A DNA stretch of 64,000 nt from contig CAZHLJ010000002.1 of the NCBI GenBank assembly GCA_964533215.1, positions 124,001-188,000 of the forward strand. Reading direction: 5' to 3'. The translations under genes were made by a program, and so were the position numbers. Of this stretch, positions 7,708-15,382 are shown one piece after another. Source of the DNA: Bact-08 sp964533215 (GTDB lineage Bacteria; Bacteroidota; Bacteroidia; Bacteroidales; UBA932). A model generated the notes under the pieces. The model saw nothing but the letters and a program-made list of their open reading frames with translations. It was not told the DNA's origin and did not search any database. The number at the start of each line of letters is the position of its first letter. Positions within the stretch are counted from its first letter, which is position 1.

Positions 7708-9356
7708 TTTGCAGATGCTATTGAATAAGTTTTAAAACCACCTGATAGGCTCACTACATCGCCATATCCGCTTTGAAGCAAAATCCTGGATGCTACATAT
7801 CCTCTCAAACCTATGGCGCAGTAGACAATAATCCTCTTGTCGGAAGGTATCTCATCCATGCGGAACCTGATTTCGTCTACGGGTATATTTACAGCACCTG
7901 ATATTGCTCCCATCCGGAATTCTTTTCCGGTCCGCACATCAAGAAGGAAATCCTTTTCAGGGTCAATGTTGTCAATATCTCTCCAATGTACAATCTTAAC
8001 TTTTCCGCTTAGAATGTTGTCGGCAACAAAACCTGCAACATTTACCGGATCTTTGGCAGATGAGTATGGAGGTGCATATGCGTGTTCAATCTCCATAAGG
8101 TCATATATAGTGCCTCCACCTCTGATTGTCTGGGCAAACATTTCAATCCGCTTGTCAACTCCGTCCATTCCTACTGCCTGCGCTCCCAGTAATTTACCAT
8201 CATTGGGGGAAAACATAATCTTTATTGACAGAGGCAGAGAGTTTGGATAATACCCTGCATGCGAATTAGAATGGGTGAATGATGATATGTATTCAATCCC
8301 GGCCTTTTTTAGCAACTTGCCACTAGCTCCGGTAGAAGCAACGGTCAGCCCGAAAACTTTTGCTATGCCTGTTCCTATCGATCCGCAGTATTTGGATTTG
8401 TTCCCAAATACTATATTGTCTGCTGCTATTCTAGCCTGCTTGTTTGCAGGTCCTGCAAGAGGAATCAGAGCTCCTTTGCCAGTCACGAGATGTCTTACCT
8501 CAATTGCATCACCCAAGGCATATATGTCTTTGTCAGATGTCTGAAGATAGTCATTTACCGTTATACCGCCAGTCAGGCCTATTTCAAGTCCGGCTTCACG
8601 TGCAAGCTTTGTCTCAGGTTTAATGCCTATGCTCCATATTACCATTTCTGTCTCCAAAATGCTTCCGCTCTGGAGGGCAACCTCAATTTTGCCGTTTTTG
8701 TCGGCAAAGGATTTTACGGCATCGTTCAGGCGAAGAGCGACTCCATTTGAACGGAGTTCAGCATGAACGATAGAGGCCATTGAGTAGTCCATGTTTGCCA
8801 TTACTTGATCTGCCATCTCTACGATAGTAATGTTTATACCAAGTTTATGAAGATTTTCGGCCATTTCAAGGCCAATGAAACCTCCTCCGGCTATTACCGC
8901 ACTCTTTATATTTTTAGTGGTCAAAGCCAACTTGATTTTGTCTATATCGGGAATGTTCCTTAGGGTGAAGATGTTTGGGTTTTCTATGCCTGGAATGGCA
9001 GGTTTGAAAGGTTCTGCTCCTGGAGAGAGTATAAGTTTGTCGTAGCTCTCCTGATACCTTTTTCCTTTTTCTATATTGTGAACTGTTACGGTTTTGGCCG
9101 ATGGGTCAATTTTCTCCACATCTGACATAACGCGGATATCAATATCATAGCGGTTAATAAAACCGACTACAGTCTGCACAATCAAATCTTCTCTTTTCTC
9201 TATTGTTCCGCTTGAATAATATGGTAAACCGCAATTTGCATAAGATATATATTCTCCTCTTTCGAATAGTATGATCTCAGCATTTTCATCATTCCTTTTC
9301 AGTCTTGCGGCTATAGTAGCACCGCCGGCAACACCACCAACAATTATATATTTCAT
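7704..9356 (-). CDS. CoA-disulfide reductase with C-terminal rhodanese domain
   Basis: This 550-residue FAD-dependent pyridine-nucleotide disulfide oxidoreductase has an N-terminal FAD motif (GGVAGGATIAARL). The single redox-active cysteine lies in SYANCGLPYY (about residue 43), typical of CoA-disulfide reductases and NADH oxidases. An NAD-binding segment AVIAGGGFIGLEMAENL follows. From about residue 465 there is a rhodanese domain with LDVRTGKEF and active-site loop YCAIGLRGY. The fused form is known as CoADR-RHD, linked to CoA disulfide or polysulfide reduction. A longer frame extends 36 codons upstream, but ATG 9356 begins exactly at the family N-terminus MKYIIVGG and lies just downstream of a promoter motif. 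Confidence 0.9.
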   Translation of the reverse strand: MKYIIVGGVAGGATIAARLKRNDENAEIILFERGEYISYANCGLPYYSSGTIEKREDLIVQTVVGFINRYDIDIRVMSDVEKIDPSAKTVTVHNIEKGKRYQESYDKLILSPGAEPFKPAIPGIENPNIFTLRNIPDIDKIKLALTTKNIKSAVIAGGGFIGLEMAENLHKLGINITIVEMADQVMANMDYSMASIVHAELRSNGVALRLNDAVKSFADKNGKIEVALQSGSILETEMVIWSIGIKPETKLAREAGLEIGLTGGITVNDYLQTSDKDIYALGDAIEVRHLVTGKGALIPLAGPANKQARIAADNIVFGNKSKYCGSIGTGIAKVFGLTVASTGASGKLLKKAGIEYISSFTHSNSHAGYYPNSLPLSIKIMFSPNDGKLLGAQAVGMDGVDKRIEMFAQTIRGGGTIYDLMEIEHAYAPPYSSAKDPVNVAGFVADNILSGKVKIVHWRDIDNIDPEKDFLLDVRTGKEFRMGAISGAVNIPVDEIRFRMDEIPSDKRIIVYCAIGLRGYVASRILLQSGYGDVVSLSGGFKTYSIASAK

Positions 9357-9372
9357 AGTATATCTTTTCCTG

Positions 9373-9403
9373 CAAAGTAATGAAAAAATCTTTTTATAGC
9401 AAA
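9373..9403 (-). promoter_or_regulatory. Promoter of the CoA-disulfide reductase gene
   Basis: On the minus strand TTTG (9403-9400) is followed after 19 bases by TTACTTTG (9380-9373), one mismatch from TAnnTTTG. Expected transcription start is near 9368, 12 bases before the ATG at 9356. Confidence 0.55.
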
Positions 9404-9419
9404 ATATTTCCATTGGAAA

Positions 9420-9450
9420 TTTGTTTTGTGAGAAATAATATTTAGCTTTG
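9420..9450 (+). promoter_or_regulatory. Promoter of the lipoprotein thioredoxin gene
   Basis: TTTG (9420-9423), a 19-base spacer and TAGCTTTG (9443-9450) form an exact match to the Bacteroides promoter. The ATG is only four bases after the -7 element, which predicts a leaderless or nearly leaderless mRNA. Confidence 0.72.
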
Positions 9451-9454
9451 CAAC

Positions 9455-9937
9455 ATGAAAACAATTGAGAAATATATCATTTTTGCCTTATTTGCGATAG
9501 GATTATTATCGTGCGGAGCAGGCAGGGACAATGGAACGGTTGCTATTACCGGTAAAGATAAACCTGTAAAAACCCAACATCTGACGAAGGCTGAATTTCT
9601 GGCTAAAGTTGTGAATTATGAAATCAGTCCGGATAAATGGAAATATCTTGGAGACAAACCGGCTATAGTAGACTTCTATGCCTCTTGGTGTGGCCCGTGC
9701 AAGGCTTTAGCCCCGGTTCTTGAAGAGTTGGCGGATAAGTATGATGGGCATATATATGTCTATAAAATTGATACTGACAAGGAACCTGAGCTTGCTGCAG
9801 CTTTTGGGATTCAAAGCATACCTACGCTGATTTTTATCCCAATGGGAGAGGCCCCTCAGATTTCACAGGGCGCACTCCCGAAATCCAATATCGAGGAGAT
9901 TATTGAGAATGTATTACTAAAGAAAAAATCTAACTGA
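9455..9937 (+). CDS. Lipoprotein thioredoxin
   Basis: This is a 160-residue thioredoxin with the active site WCGPCK (Cys pair near residues 75-78), the cis-proline in SIPTLIFI and the typical DFYASWCGPCKAL strand-helix. The N-terminus is a lipoprotein signal ending in a lipobox LLSC (Cys 20), so the protein is probably anchored in the periplasm as a disulfide reductant. The signal peptide fixes the start codon at 9455. It is transcribed divergently from the CoA-disulfide reductase and lies two bases before a MarR-type regulator, suggesting a small thiol-redox group. Confidence 0.9.
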   Translation: MKTIEKYIIFALFAIGLLSCGAGRDNGTVAITGKDKPVKTQHLTKAEFLAKVVNYEISPDKWKYLGDKPAIVDFYASWCGPCKALAPVLEELADKYDGHIYVYKIDTDKEPELAAAFGIQSIPTLIFIPMGEAPQISQGALPKSNIEEIIENVLLKKKSN

Positions 9938-9939
9938 TT

Positions 9940-10314
9940 ATGAAAAAATTCTGTGTAATAAGAGATATTTGTCGTTCCATAAGTGAATATGAAGAGGGAT
10001 TTTATAAAATATATTCGATGTGTCTCAATGAGGCTATGGTCCTATGCACCTTGAAAGATGGAAGAATGTCATCCGGTGAGATAGCATCCAAGCTGAACCT
10101 TACCTGCTCAAATACATCGAAACTGCTCAGAGCTGTTGAGGAGAGAGGGCTTATTGAGAGAGATCTTGGAGAGAAGGATAGAAGACAGATGTACTTCACT
10201 TTGACAAAGACAGGGATGGAGTTATTAACTACGATTGATAAGGATGACGTTCCTGTACCTGAAACACTCTCTGTTCTCCTTAATGCTTATGGGGAAACAG
10301 TATCAAATGCTTGA
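9940..10314 (+). CDS. MarR-family transcriptional regulator
   Basis: The 124-residue protein has a winged helix-turn-helix of MarR type: MSSGEIASKLNLTCSNTSKL is the HTH, followed by VEERGLIERD and the wing containing EKDRRQMYFTLTKTG. MarR proteins act as dimers and usually repress nearby genes until an inducer, often a phenolic or oxidant, releases them. There is a two-base gap after the thioredoxin gene, so both are probably cotranscribed and the regulator may control this operon or the divergent reductase. The three cysteines (residues 5, 11 and 27) could sense redox state, but this is inference. Confidence 0.82.
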   Translation: MKKFCVIRDICRSISEYEEGFYKIYSMCLNEAMVLCTLKDGRMSSGEIASKLNLTCSNTSKLLRAVEERGLIERDLGEKDRRQMYFTLTKTGMELLTTIDKDDVPVPETLSVLLNAYGETVSNA

Positions 10315-10316
10315 GA

Positions 10317-11165
10317 TTAAATCCAATTTTCAGAGAGGATCTCTCCTTGTACCGATAGTACAATGGCTTTAATAGGTACTTTAGAGATGGAGCGTTCACG
10401 AGCTTTTTTAGCAAGTTGAAGCAACCCTCCGCAGCAAGGAACCTCCATGATAAGCACTGTTAAAGTGTTTATTTTGGCTACATCCATCATTGAAACCAGC
10501 TTGTCCTCATAGCTTTGGGTGTTGCTGTCTAGTTTAGGGCAGGCAATTGCCAGAGCCTTGTTTCTGAGGAAATCACTGTGAAAACCGCCGAATGTAAATG
10601 CCGAGCAGTCTGATGCAAGCAGGACGTCAGCCTTGCTGAAGAATGATGCAAGAGGGTTCAGAAGATGAAGTTGTACCGGCCATTGTCTTAATTCTGAAGC
10701 CTGATGAATAGGGGATGGACTTACTACAGCATTTGGCTTGACATTTCTGAAATCTCTCTCCATTGAACCTGGACAGCCGCACGCCATTTTCGGCTTCTCC
10801 TCCTCAAATAGAGATATATCTATCTGAGTGTTGTTCTCTGCACACCAATCAATTCCTTGATGGAACCACTCCATCTCCCCATGCTCCTTGAGATGTCTAA
10901 GGTGAGCAATTATGGCCTTTTCTCCTTTAGGAGAGATGCGTTTCATTACAGCAATCTCATCATATGGCTCACTCTCTTTTTCAATAAGAGTGATTGCTCC
11001 AACCGGGCATTCTCCGATACATGCTCCAAGCCCGTCGCAGTACAGCTCGCTTACCATAATGGCTTTGTCATTAATAAGTTGAATGGCTCCTTCGTGGCAT
11101 CCACTGATACAATTGCCACAACCATTGCATAACTTTTCATCAATTTGGATAACTGTCCTTTTCAT
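10317..11165 (-). CDS. 4Fe-4S ferredoxin-domain protein with C-terminal cysteine-rich domain
   Basis: Residues 1-60 form a bacterial-type ferredoxin domain. The first motif is complete (Cys 13, 16, 19, 23); the second reads CDGLGACIGEC, with Cys 43, 49 and 53 and Leu where the second cysteine would be. The remaining 220 residues contain further cysteines, including ACGCPGS and a CCGGL motif near the C-terminus, which may bind another cluster or take part in electron transfer. I do not know an assigned reaction. It is convergent with the MarR gene (two-base gap). An anaerobic redox role is the most that can be inferred. Confidence 0.8.
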   Translation of the reverse strand: MKRTVIQIDEKLCNGCGNCISGCHEGAIQLINDKAIMVSELYCDGLGACIGECPVGAITLIEKESEPYDEIAVMKRISPKGEKAIIAHLRHLKEHGEMEWFHQGIDWCAENNTQIDISLFEEEKPKMACGCPGSMERDFRNVKPNAVVSPSPIHQASELRQWPVQLHLLNPLASFFSKADVLLASDCSAFTFGGFHSDFLRNKALAIACPKLDSNTQSYEDKLVSMMDVAKINTLTVLIMEVPCCGGLLQLAKKARERSISKVPIKAIVLSVQGEILSENWI

Positions 11166-11185
11166 CTCAATTTGTTTTTATAATG

Positions 11186-11193
11186 CAAAAATA
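11186..11193 (-). promoter_or_regulatory. -7 element for the 4Fe-4S protein gene
   Basis: The minus strand reads TATTTTTG, a TAnnTTTG match 20 bases before the ATG at 11165. No -33 TTTG at the expected distance. Confidence 0.4.
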
Positions 11194-11292
11194 GAGTTAA
11201 TAAAAGTGATGAAGTGTGATATTTGTTACACCTGTTTTTTTTCGGTATGGAATTTGCGGCTAATATCATAAAGATAATTGAATGATATTATT

Positions 11293-11811
11293 ATGATAAA
11301 ATATCTGGCTTCCATAATCTCTGTACTTACACTATCCTCGTGTTCCACCTCTTTTATTGCTCTTGACCCGGTAGAAGAGTTTGATATAAATAAATATCTG
11401 GGTAAATGGTATGAGATAGAGAGGCTTCCTAACTCGTTTGAAGAGGGTCTCGAGGAGAATTCGGCAACTTACACAATGGGTGAGGATGGGTATATAGTTG
11501 TAATTAACGAGGGAAGAGTCATAGATGATATATCGAGGATTAAACAGGTAAAGGGAAAGGCATGGATTCCTGACCTAAGACAACCAGGCAAGCTTAAGGT
11601 TAGTTTCTTCTGGCCTTTTTCCGGTGACTATTGGGTGCTTAAGGTAGATAAGGATTATACCTATGCATTGGTCGGTGGACCAACGGGAGAATATCTATGG
11701 ATACTCTCCCGTGAAAAAAATCTTGATCCGGCGATAATTGTGGAACTTAAAGATTTTGCAGGCAAGTTAGGATTCCCTGTGAAAAAAATGGTCAGCAGTC
11801 TTGCTGATTAA
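11293..11811 (+). CDS. Outer-membrane lipocalin (Blc-like lipoprotein)
   Basis: This is a 172-residue lipoprotein with signal MIKYLASIISVLTLSSC and a lipobox LSSC. The mature part is a bacterial lipocalin: LGKWYEIERLPN is the conserved GxWY/E motif at the start of the barrel, and GDYWVLKVDKDYTYALVGGP is the later strand pair of Blc proteins. Blc binds fatty acids or lysophospholipids in the envelope. An in-frame TTG at 11278 precedes the ATG at 11293; the ATG gives a normal signal peptide and is preferred. The last 45 bases overlap the 3' end of the convergent urocanase gene. Confidence 0.9.
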   Translation: MIKYLASIISVLTLSSCSTSFIALDPVEEFDINKYLGKWYEIERLPNSFEEGLEENSATYTMGEDGYIVVINEGRVIDDISRIKQVKGKAWIPDLRQPGKLKVSFFWPFSGDYWVLKVDKDYTYALVGGPTGEYLWILSREKNLDPAIIVELKDFAGKLGFPVKKMVSSLAD

Positions 11812-13800
11812 ATTCTCTTCTGCAATATTGGCAATTGTAACTTTTAAAAGTGGAGTTCTCTCCATTTCACGTTTTATTGCGAAAATAGAACCTTCGTTTC
11901 TTGCCCATGCGCGACGAGCTATTCCGTTGTTGACATCCCAGTGAAGCATGTTCTTTATCCTCCTGTCAGCATCATCACTGCCATCTATCACCATACCGAA
12001 ACCTCCGTTGATAACCTCTCCCCATCCAACTCCTCCGCCATTGTGGATGGATACCCATGTTGCACCACGGAAGGAATCTCCTATGACATTCTGAACAGCC
12101 ATATCAGCTGTGAAGCTGGATCCGTCATAAATATTGGATGTCTCGCGGTATGGAGAGTCAGTACCAGACACGTCGTGATGATCTCTTCCTAGAACAATTG
12201 GTGCTGAAACTCTTCCTTCCCGTATTGCCTTATTCATGGCAAGGGCGATTTTAGTTCTACCCTCTGCATCTGCATAAAGGATACGCGCCTGGGAACCTAC
12301 GACAAGCTTGTTTACACCGGCCTCTTTGATCCAATGAATATTGTCTGCCAGTTGGGAACTTATTTCTGATGGAGCACTCTTTGCAATTTCCTCCAGCACC
12401 TCTGCTGCAATAGAATCTGTGATAGCCAGGTCTTCTGGTTTGGACGATGTGCAGACCCATCTGTACGGACCGAATCCATAGTCAAAATAGAGTGGACCCA
12501 TAATATCCTGTACATAAGATGGATATTTGAATCTGCCGTCTGGTCTTACAATATCTGCTCCAGCACGGGATGCTTCTAGTAAAAATGCATTTCCATAATC
12601 AAAGAAATACATTCCCCTTGCGGTTAGTTTATTAATTGCGTCAGCGTGTCTTCTAAGTGTCTTCTGTACCTCTTGCCTGAACTTTTCCGGTTCCTCAGCC
12701 ATCATTCGGTTGGATTCCTCGAAACTAAGTCCTGCAGGGTAATATCCCCCGGCCCAAGGATTGTGGAGAGATGTCTGGTCGCTCCCCATATCCACATCCA
12801 TCCCCGATTCTGCAAATTTTTCCCACAAATCCACAACGTTTCCTTGGTAGGCAATAGAGACTGACTCTTTGTCTGCTTTGGCTTTTTTTACTCTTTCGGT
12901 AAGTAGGTCAAGATCAGTGTACACCTCGTCCACCCATCCTTGAGTATATCTTGTATGAACTGCTTTGGGGTTGATTTCGGCAACTACTCCTATGACACCT
13001 GCAATCACAGCTGCCTTTGGCTGAGCTCCTGACATGCCTCCTAGACCAGAGCTTACAAAGATTTTTCCTGATATATCCTTTTCGCCTGGTTTAAGCCTCA
13101 TTCTGGCAGCATTCAGGACAGTTATGGTAGTACCATGCACGATACCCTGCGGGCCTATGTACATGAATGACCCCGCTGTCATCTGCCCATACTGTGAGAC
13201 ACCCAATGCGTTGAATTTTTCCCAGTGATCCTTTGAAGAGTAGTTTGGAATAACCATCCCGTTTGTGACAACCACCCTTGGTGCATCTTTGTGAGAAGGG
13301 AAAAGACCCATAGGATGCCCTGAATATAAGACCAGTGTCTGCTCATCTGTCATTTGAGAAAGATATTGCATAGTAAGCAGATACTGAGCCCAGTTCTGAA
13401 ACGCCGCACCGTTGCCGCCGTAAGTTATAAGCTCATGAGGATGTTGGGCGACAGCATAGTCCAGGTTATTGCTCAGCATAAGCATGATGGCGGCTGCCTG
13501 CCTGGATTTGTGTGGGAACTCGTCAATGGATCTGGCATAAATCTTATAATCCGGCCTGAAACGGTACATGTATATCCTTCCGTAGTCTTGCAACTCTTTT
13601 GCGAACTCAGGCGCAAGAATATCGTGATGCTTGGCTGGGAAGTATCTCAATGCATTGTGAAGGGCCAGCTTTTTCTCTTCGAATGTAAGTATCTCCTTTC
13701 TCTTAGGTGCGTGGTTTATCTCTTTATCGTAATTCTTTGGAGTCGGGAGCTCGTCAGGAATTCCCTGAATAATTTGCCTCTGAAAATCAATTAAGTTCAT
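11767..13800 (-). CDS. hutU: Urocanate hydratase (urocanase)
   Basis: Urocanase adds water to urocanate to give imidazolonepropionate, the second step of histidine degradation, using tightly bound NAD. The 677-residue protein contains FVSSGLGGMSGAQPKAA (the glycine-rich NAD region), YTQGWVDEVYTDLDLL, and a C-terminal NGGGVGWGEVINGGFGMV segment typical of the family. It is longer than the 550-560 residues of proteobacterial HutU, as in other Bacteroidota. No hutH, hutI or ftcD/hutG homologue is present in the window. The gene overlaps the lipocalin 3' end by 45 bases in antisense orientation. Confidence 0.95.
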   Translation of the reverse strand: MNLIDFQRQIIQGIPDELPTPKNYDKEINHAPKRKEILTFEEKKLALHNALRYFPAKHHDILAPEFAKELQDYGRIYMYRFRPDYKIYARSIDEFPHKSRQAAAIMLMLSNNLDYAVAQHPHELITYGGNGAAFQNWAQYLLTMQYLSQMTDEQTLVLYSGHPMGLFPSHKDAPRVVVTNGMVIPNYSSKDHWEKFNALGVSQYGQMTAGSFMYIGPQGIVHGTTITVLNAARMRLKPGEKDISGKIFVSSGLGGMSGAQPKAAVIAGVIGVVAEINPKAVHTRYTQGWVDEVYTDLDLLTERVKKAKADKESVSIAYQGNVVDLWEKFAESGMDVDMGSDQTSLHNPWAGGYYPAGLSFEESNRMMAEEPEKFRQEVQKTLRRHADAINKLTARGMYFFDYGNAFLLEASRAGADIVRPDGRFKYPSYVQDIMGPLYFDYGFGPYRWVCTSSKPEDLAITDSIAAEVLEEIAKSAPSEISSQLADNIHWIKEAGVNKLVVGSQARILYADAEGRTKIALAMNKAIREGRVSAPIVLGRDHHDVSGTDSPYRETSNIYDGSSFTADMAVQNVIGDSFRGATWVSIHNGGGVGWGEVINGGFGMVIDGSDDADRRIKNMLHWDVNNGIARRAWARNEGSIFAIKREMERTPLLKVTIANIAEENLISKTADHFFHRES

Positions 13801-13820
13801 AGTCTGTTTTTAAAGATTCA

Positions 13821-13828
13821 CAAAATTA
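13821..13828 (-). promoter_or_regulatory. -7 element for hutU
   Basis: The minus strand reads TAATTTTG 20 bases upstream of the hutU ATG. The -33 position has no TTTG. It lies about 20 bases from the divergent rpsU promoter. Confidence 0.42.
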
Positions 13829-13848
13829 GCAAAAAAACCTCGATGAAG

Positions 13849-13879
13849 TTGTCTATTAGCAAAATTATCCATACTTTTG
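13849..13879 (+). promoter_or_regulatory. Promoter of rpsU
   Basis: TTG (13849-13851), a 20-base spacer and TACTTTTG (13872-13879) match the Bacteroides promoter. Start near 13884 gives a leader of about 25 bases that holds the Shine-Dalgarno sequence and excludes the upstream in-frame ATG at 13843. Confidence 0.6.
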
Positions 13880-13890
13880 CGCTTCTAGAA

Positions 13891-13900
13891 AAAGGAGGTG
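13891..13900 (+). promoter_or_regulatory. Ten-base Shine-Dalgarno sequence of rpsU
   Basis: AAAGGAGGTG is fully complementary to the CACCUCCUUU anti-Shine-Dalgarno end of 16S rRNA, eight bases before the ATG. Most genes in this window have no such site. Confidence 0.8.
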
Positions 13901-13908
13901 TTTGCCGT

Positions 13909-14100
13909 ATGATTATAGTTCCAATTAAAGAAGGTGAAAATATTGAAAGAGCGTTGAAGAAATTCAAACGTAAATTCGAGAAAACCGGCATTGTCCGTGA
14001 ACTTAGAAGCAGAAAAACTTTTGTAAAGAATTCTGTCAAGAGACGCGATGAAATTAAGAAAGCAATTTATGTACAATCTCTTCGTCTGAACGAGGAGTAG
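13909..14100 (+). CDS. rpsU: Small ribosomal subunit protein bS21
   Basis: This 63-residue basic protein begins MIIVPIKEGENIERALKKFK, the expected bS21 N-terminus. A longer in-frame start at 13843 is rejected because it lies upstream of the promoter and adds 22 residues foreign to the family. bS21 sits near the 3' end of 16S rRNA; in Bacteroidota it helps hide the anti-Shine-Dalgarno sequence. The unusually strong Shine-Dalgarno upstream suggests self-control: ribosomes short of bS21 would translate rpsU best. A factor-independent terminator follows. Confidence 0.97.
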   Translation: MIIVPIKEGENIERALKKFKRKFEKTGIVRELRSRKTFVKNSVKRRDEIKKAIYVQSLRLNEE

Positions 14101-14124
14101 TACTGCTTGTAAAAATAAAAAACT

Positions 14125-14160
14125 GGTACTCCATTTATATATGGGGTATCATTTTTTTTT
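14125..14160 (+). terminator. Factor-independent terminator after rpsU
   Basis: A ten-pair stem (arms GGTACTCCAT and ATGGGGTATC, two G-U pairs) with a six-base loop is followed by nine consecutive T. It separates rpsU from the recombinase gene. Confidence 0.85.
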
Positions 14161-14169
14161 GTAAATTAG

Positions 14170-15087
14170 ATGCGGGGATTAATTATGAGGACACTTTCCG
14201 AGTTTATAGATTATCTGAAAGTTCAAAAAAGATACTCACCCAGGACTCTGGCTCTGTATGGTAAGTACATTGAGGACTTTTATGACTTTGTCTCGCTTTC
14301 TGACGATGAGGATGAATTTGCATCCCTAAAGTCCAATACTGTCAGAGGGTTTGTCGCCTCAGGTCTGGATTCCGGTCTTTCTGCAAGAACAATGAATTTA
14401 AAGCTCTCAGCTATAAGCAGCTATGCAAACTTTCTCGTAAAGAAAGGACTCATTGTTTCAAATCCTGTAAGGAGAATACACAGGCCCAAACAGTCAAAAA
14501 AATTACCGGAGTTCTACACACAGGGCGCTATGGAAAATTATTTTGAAAAAAAGAGAGATGTTGAAGACTTTGTTGCCCTGCGTGACCGCACCATCGTATT
14601 GACCCTATACTCTACGGGCCTGAGAAGGGCAGAACTGGTAAACCTGAAGATTTCCGACTGGGATCAAGGAAGGTCGATTTTCAGGGTAGTAGGAAAGGGA
14701 GACAAGATAAGAGAGATTCCTGTTCCAAGGACACTATCTTCGGAGCTGGAGACCTATCTTTCCAGACTCAGGGAGAATTACCCTGTAGGCAACAAGGATA
14801 ACTTTTTTTTGACAGATTCCGGGCAACCATTCTACCTCTCATTTGTTAATAAAGTAGTGAAGAGAGAGCTTGGAGGAGTTGTCGGATTTACTGGAAAAAG
14901 ATCTCCTCACGTATTAAGGCACTCGATTGCTACACATCTCCTTAATAATGGAGCTGACCTTAACAGCATAAAAGAGGTTTTAGGACATTCGTCACTGGCG
15001 GCAACGCAAGTGTACACACATAATTCGTTTGAACAACTAAAAAATGTATTTTTAACCGCTCATCCACGAGCTAAAAAAGGAGGATAA
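14170..15087 (+). CDS. Tyrosine recombinase of the XerC/XerD family
   Basis: This is a 305-residue site-specific recombinase. An N-terminal SAM-like domain (residues 5-90) precedes the catalytic domain with STGLRRAELVNL (first Arg), SPHVLRHSIATHLL (His-x-x-Arg), LGHSSLAATQVYTH (His and nucleophile Tyr). Length and sequence match the chromosome-dimer resolvases rather than phage integrases, and no flanking repeats or att-like sites are visible. Whether it is the XerC or XerD equivalent cannot be decided. ATG 14185 is an alternative start five codons later. It lies downstream of the rpsU terminator and two bases before hpf. Confidence 0.9.
   Translation: MRGLIMRTLSEFIDYLKVQKRYSPRTLALYGKYIEDFYDFVSLSDDEDEFASLKSNTVRGFVASGLDSGLSARTMNLKLSAISSYANFLVKKGLIVSNPVRRIHRPKQSKKLPEFYTQGAMENYFEKKRDVEDFVALRDRTIVLTLYSTGLRRAELVNLKISDWDQGRSIFRVVGKGDKIREIPVPRTLSSELETYLSRLRENYPVGNKDNFFLTDSGQPFYLSFVNKVVKRELGGVVGFTGKRSPHVLRHSIATHLLNNGADLNSIKEVLGHSSLAATQVYTHNSFEQLKNVFLTAHPRAKKGG
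15076..15083 (+). promoter_or_regulatory. Strong Shine-Dalgarno before hpf
   Basis: AAAGGAGG lies inside the last codons of the recombinase gene, five bases before the hpf ATG. Such sites are rare in this window. Confidence 0.6.
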
Positions 15088-15088
15088 T

Positions 15089-15382
15089 ATGGATATCAGA
15101 ATTCAGTCACTCAAGTTTGATGCAGATCAGAAGTTAATTGACTTCATAGAGAAGAAACTTGCAAAACTTCCTAGGTATTATGATGAAATTCAAAGAGTTG
15201 AGGTAATTTTAAATCTTTTGCCGGACCATGAAAATAAAAATGTAAGAATTAAGGTGTATCTTCCTGGTAATGATGTAGTTGTAGAGCGTCACTCAACAAG
15301 ATTCGAGGACGCGTTGATAGATTGTTCCGATGTTCTTAAAGATATTTTAGTAAAATACAAAGAAAAGAAAAAGGATATATAA
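15089..15382 (+). CDS. hpf: Short ribosome hibernation promoting factor
   Basis: The 97-residue protein belongs to the HPF/RaiA family: MDIRIQSLKFDADQKLIDFI and the segment VKYKEKKKDI at the end fit a short HPF with the beta-alpha-beta-beta-beta-alpha fold. It binds the A and P sites of the 30S subunit in slow growth and inactivates ribosomes. There is one base between the recombinase stop codon and its start, so the two are cotranscribed. Its own strong Shine-Dalgarno may give it separate translational control. It is convergent with lplA with a two-base gap. Confidence 0.92.
   Translation: MDIRIQSLKFDADQKLIDFIEKKLAKLPRYYDEIQRVEVILNLLPDHENKNVRIKVYLPGNDVVVERHSTRFEDALIDCSDVLKDILVKYKEKKKDI

Noticed and set aside
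13843..13908. N-terminal extension of bS21 from ATG 13843
   Set aside because: It starts upstream of the -7 element and adds 22 residues unlike bS21; the strong Shine-Dalgarno serves ATG 13909.
14170..15087. Recombinase as sign of a prophage or integrative element
   Set aside because: Length and motifs fit a housekeeping Xer protein; there are no flanking repeats, no tRNA and no other mobile genes.
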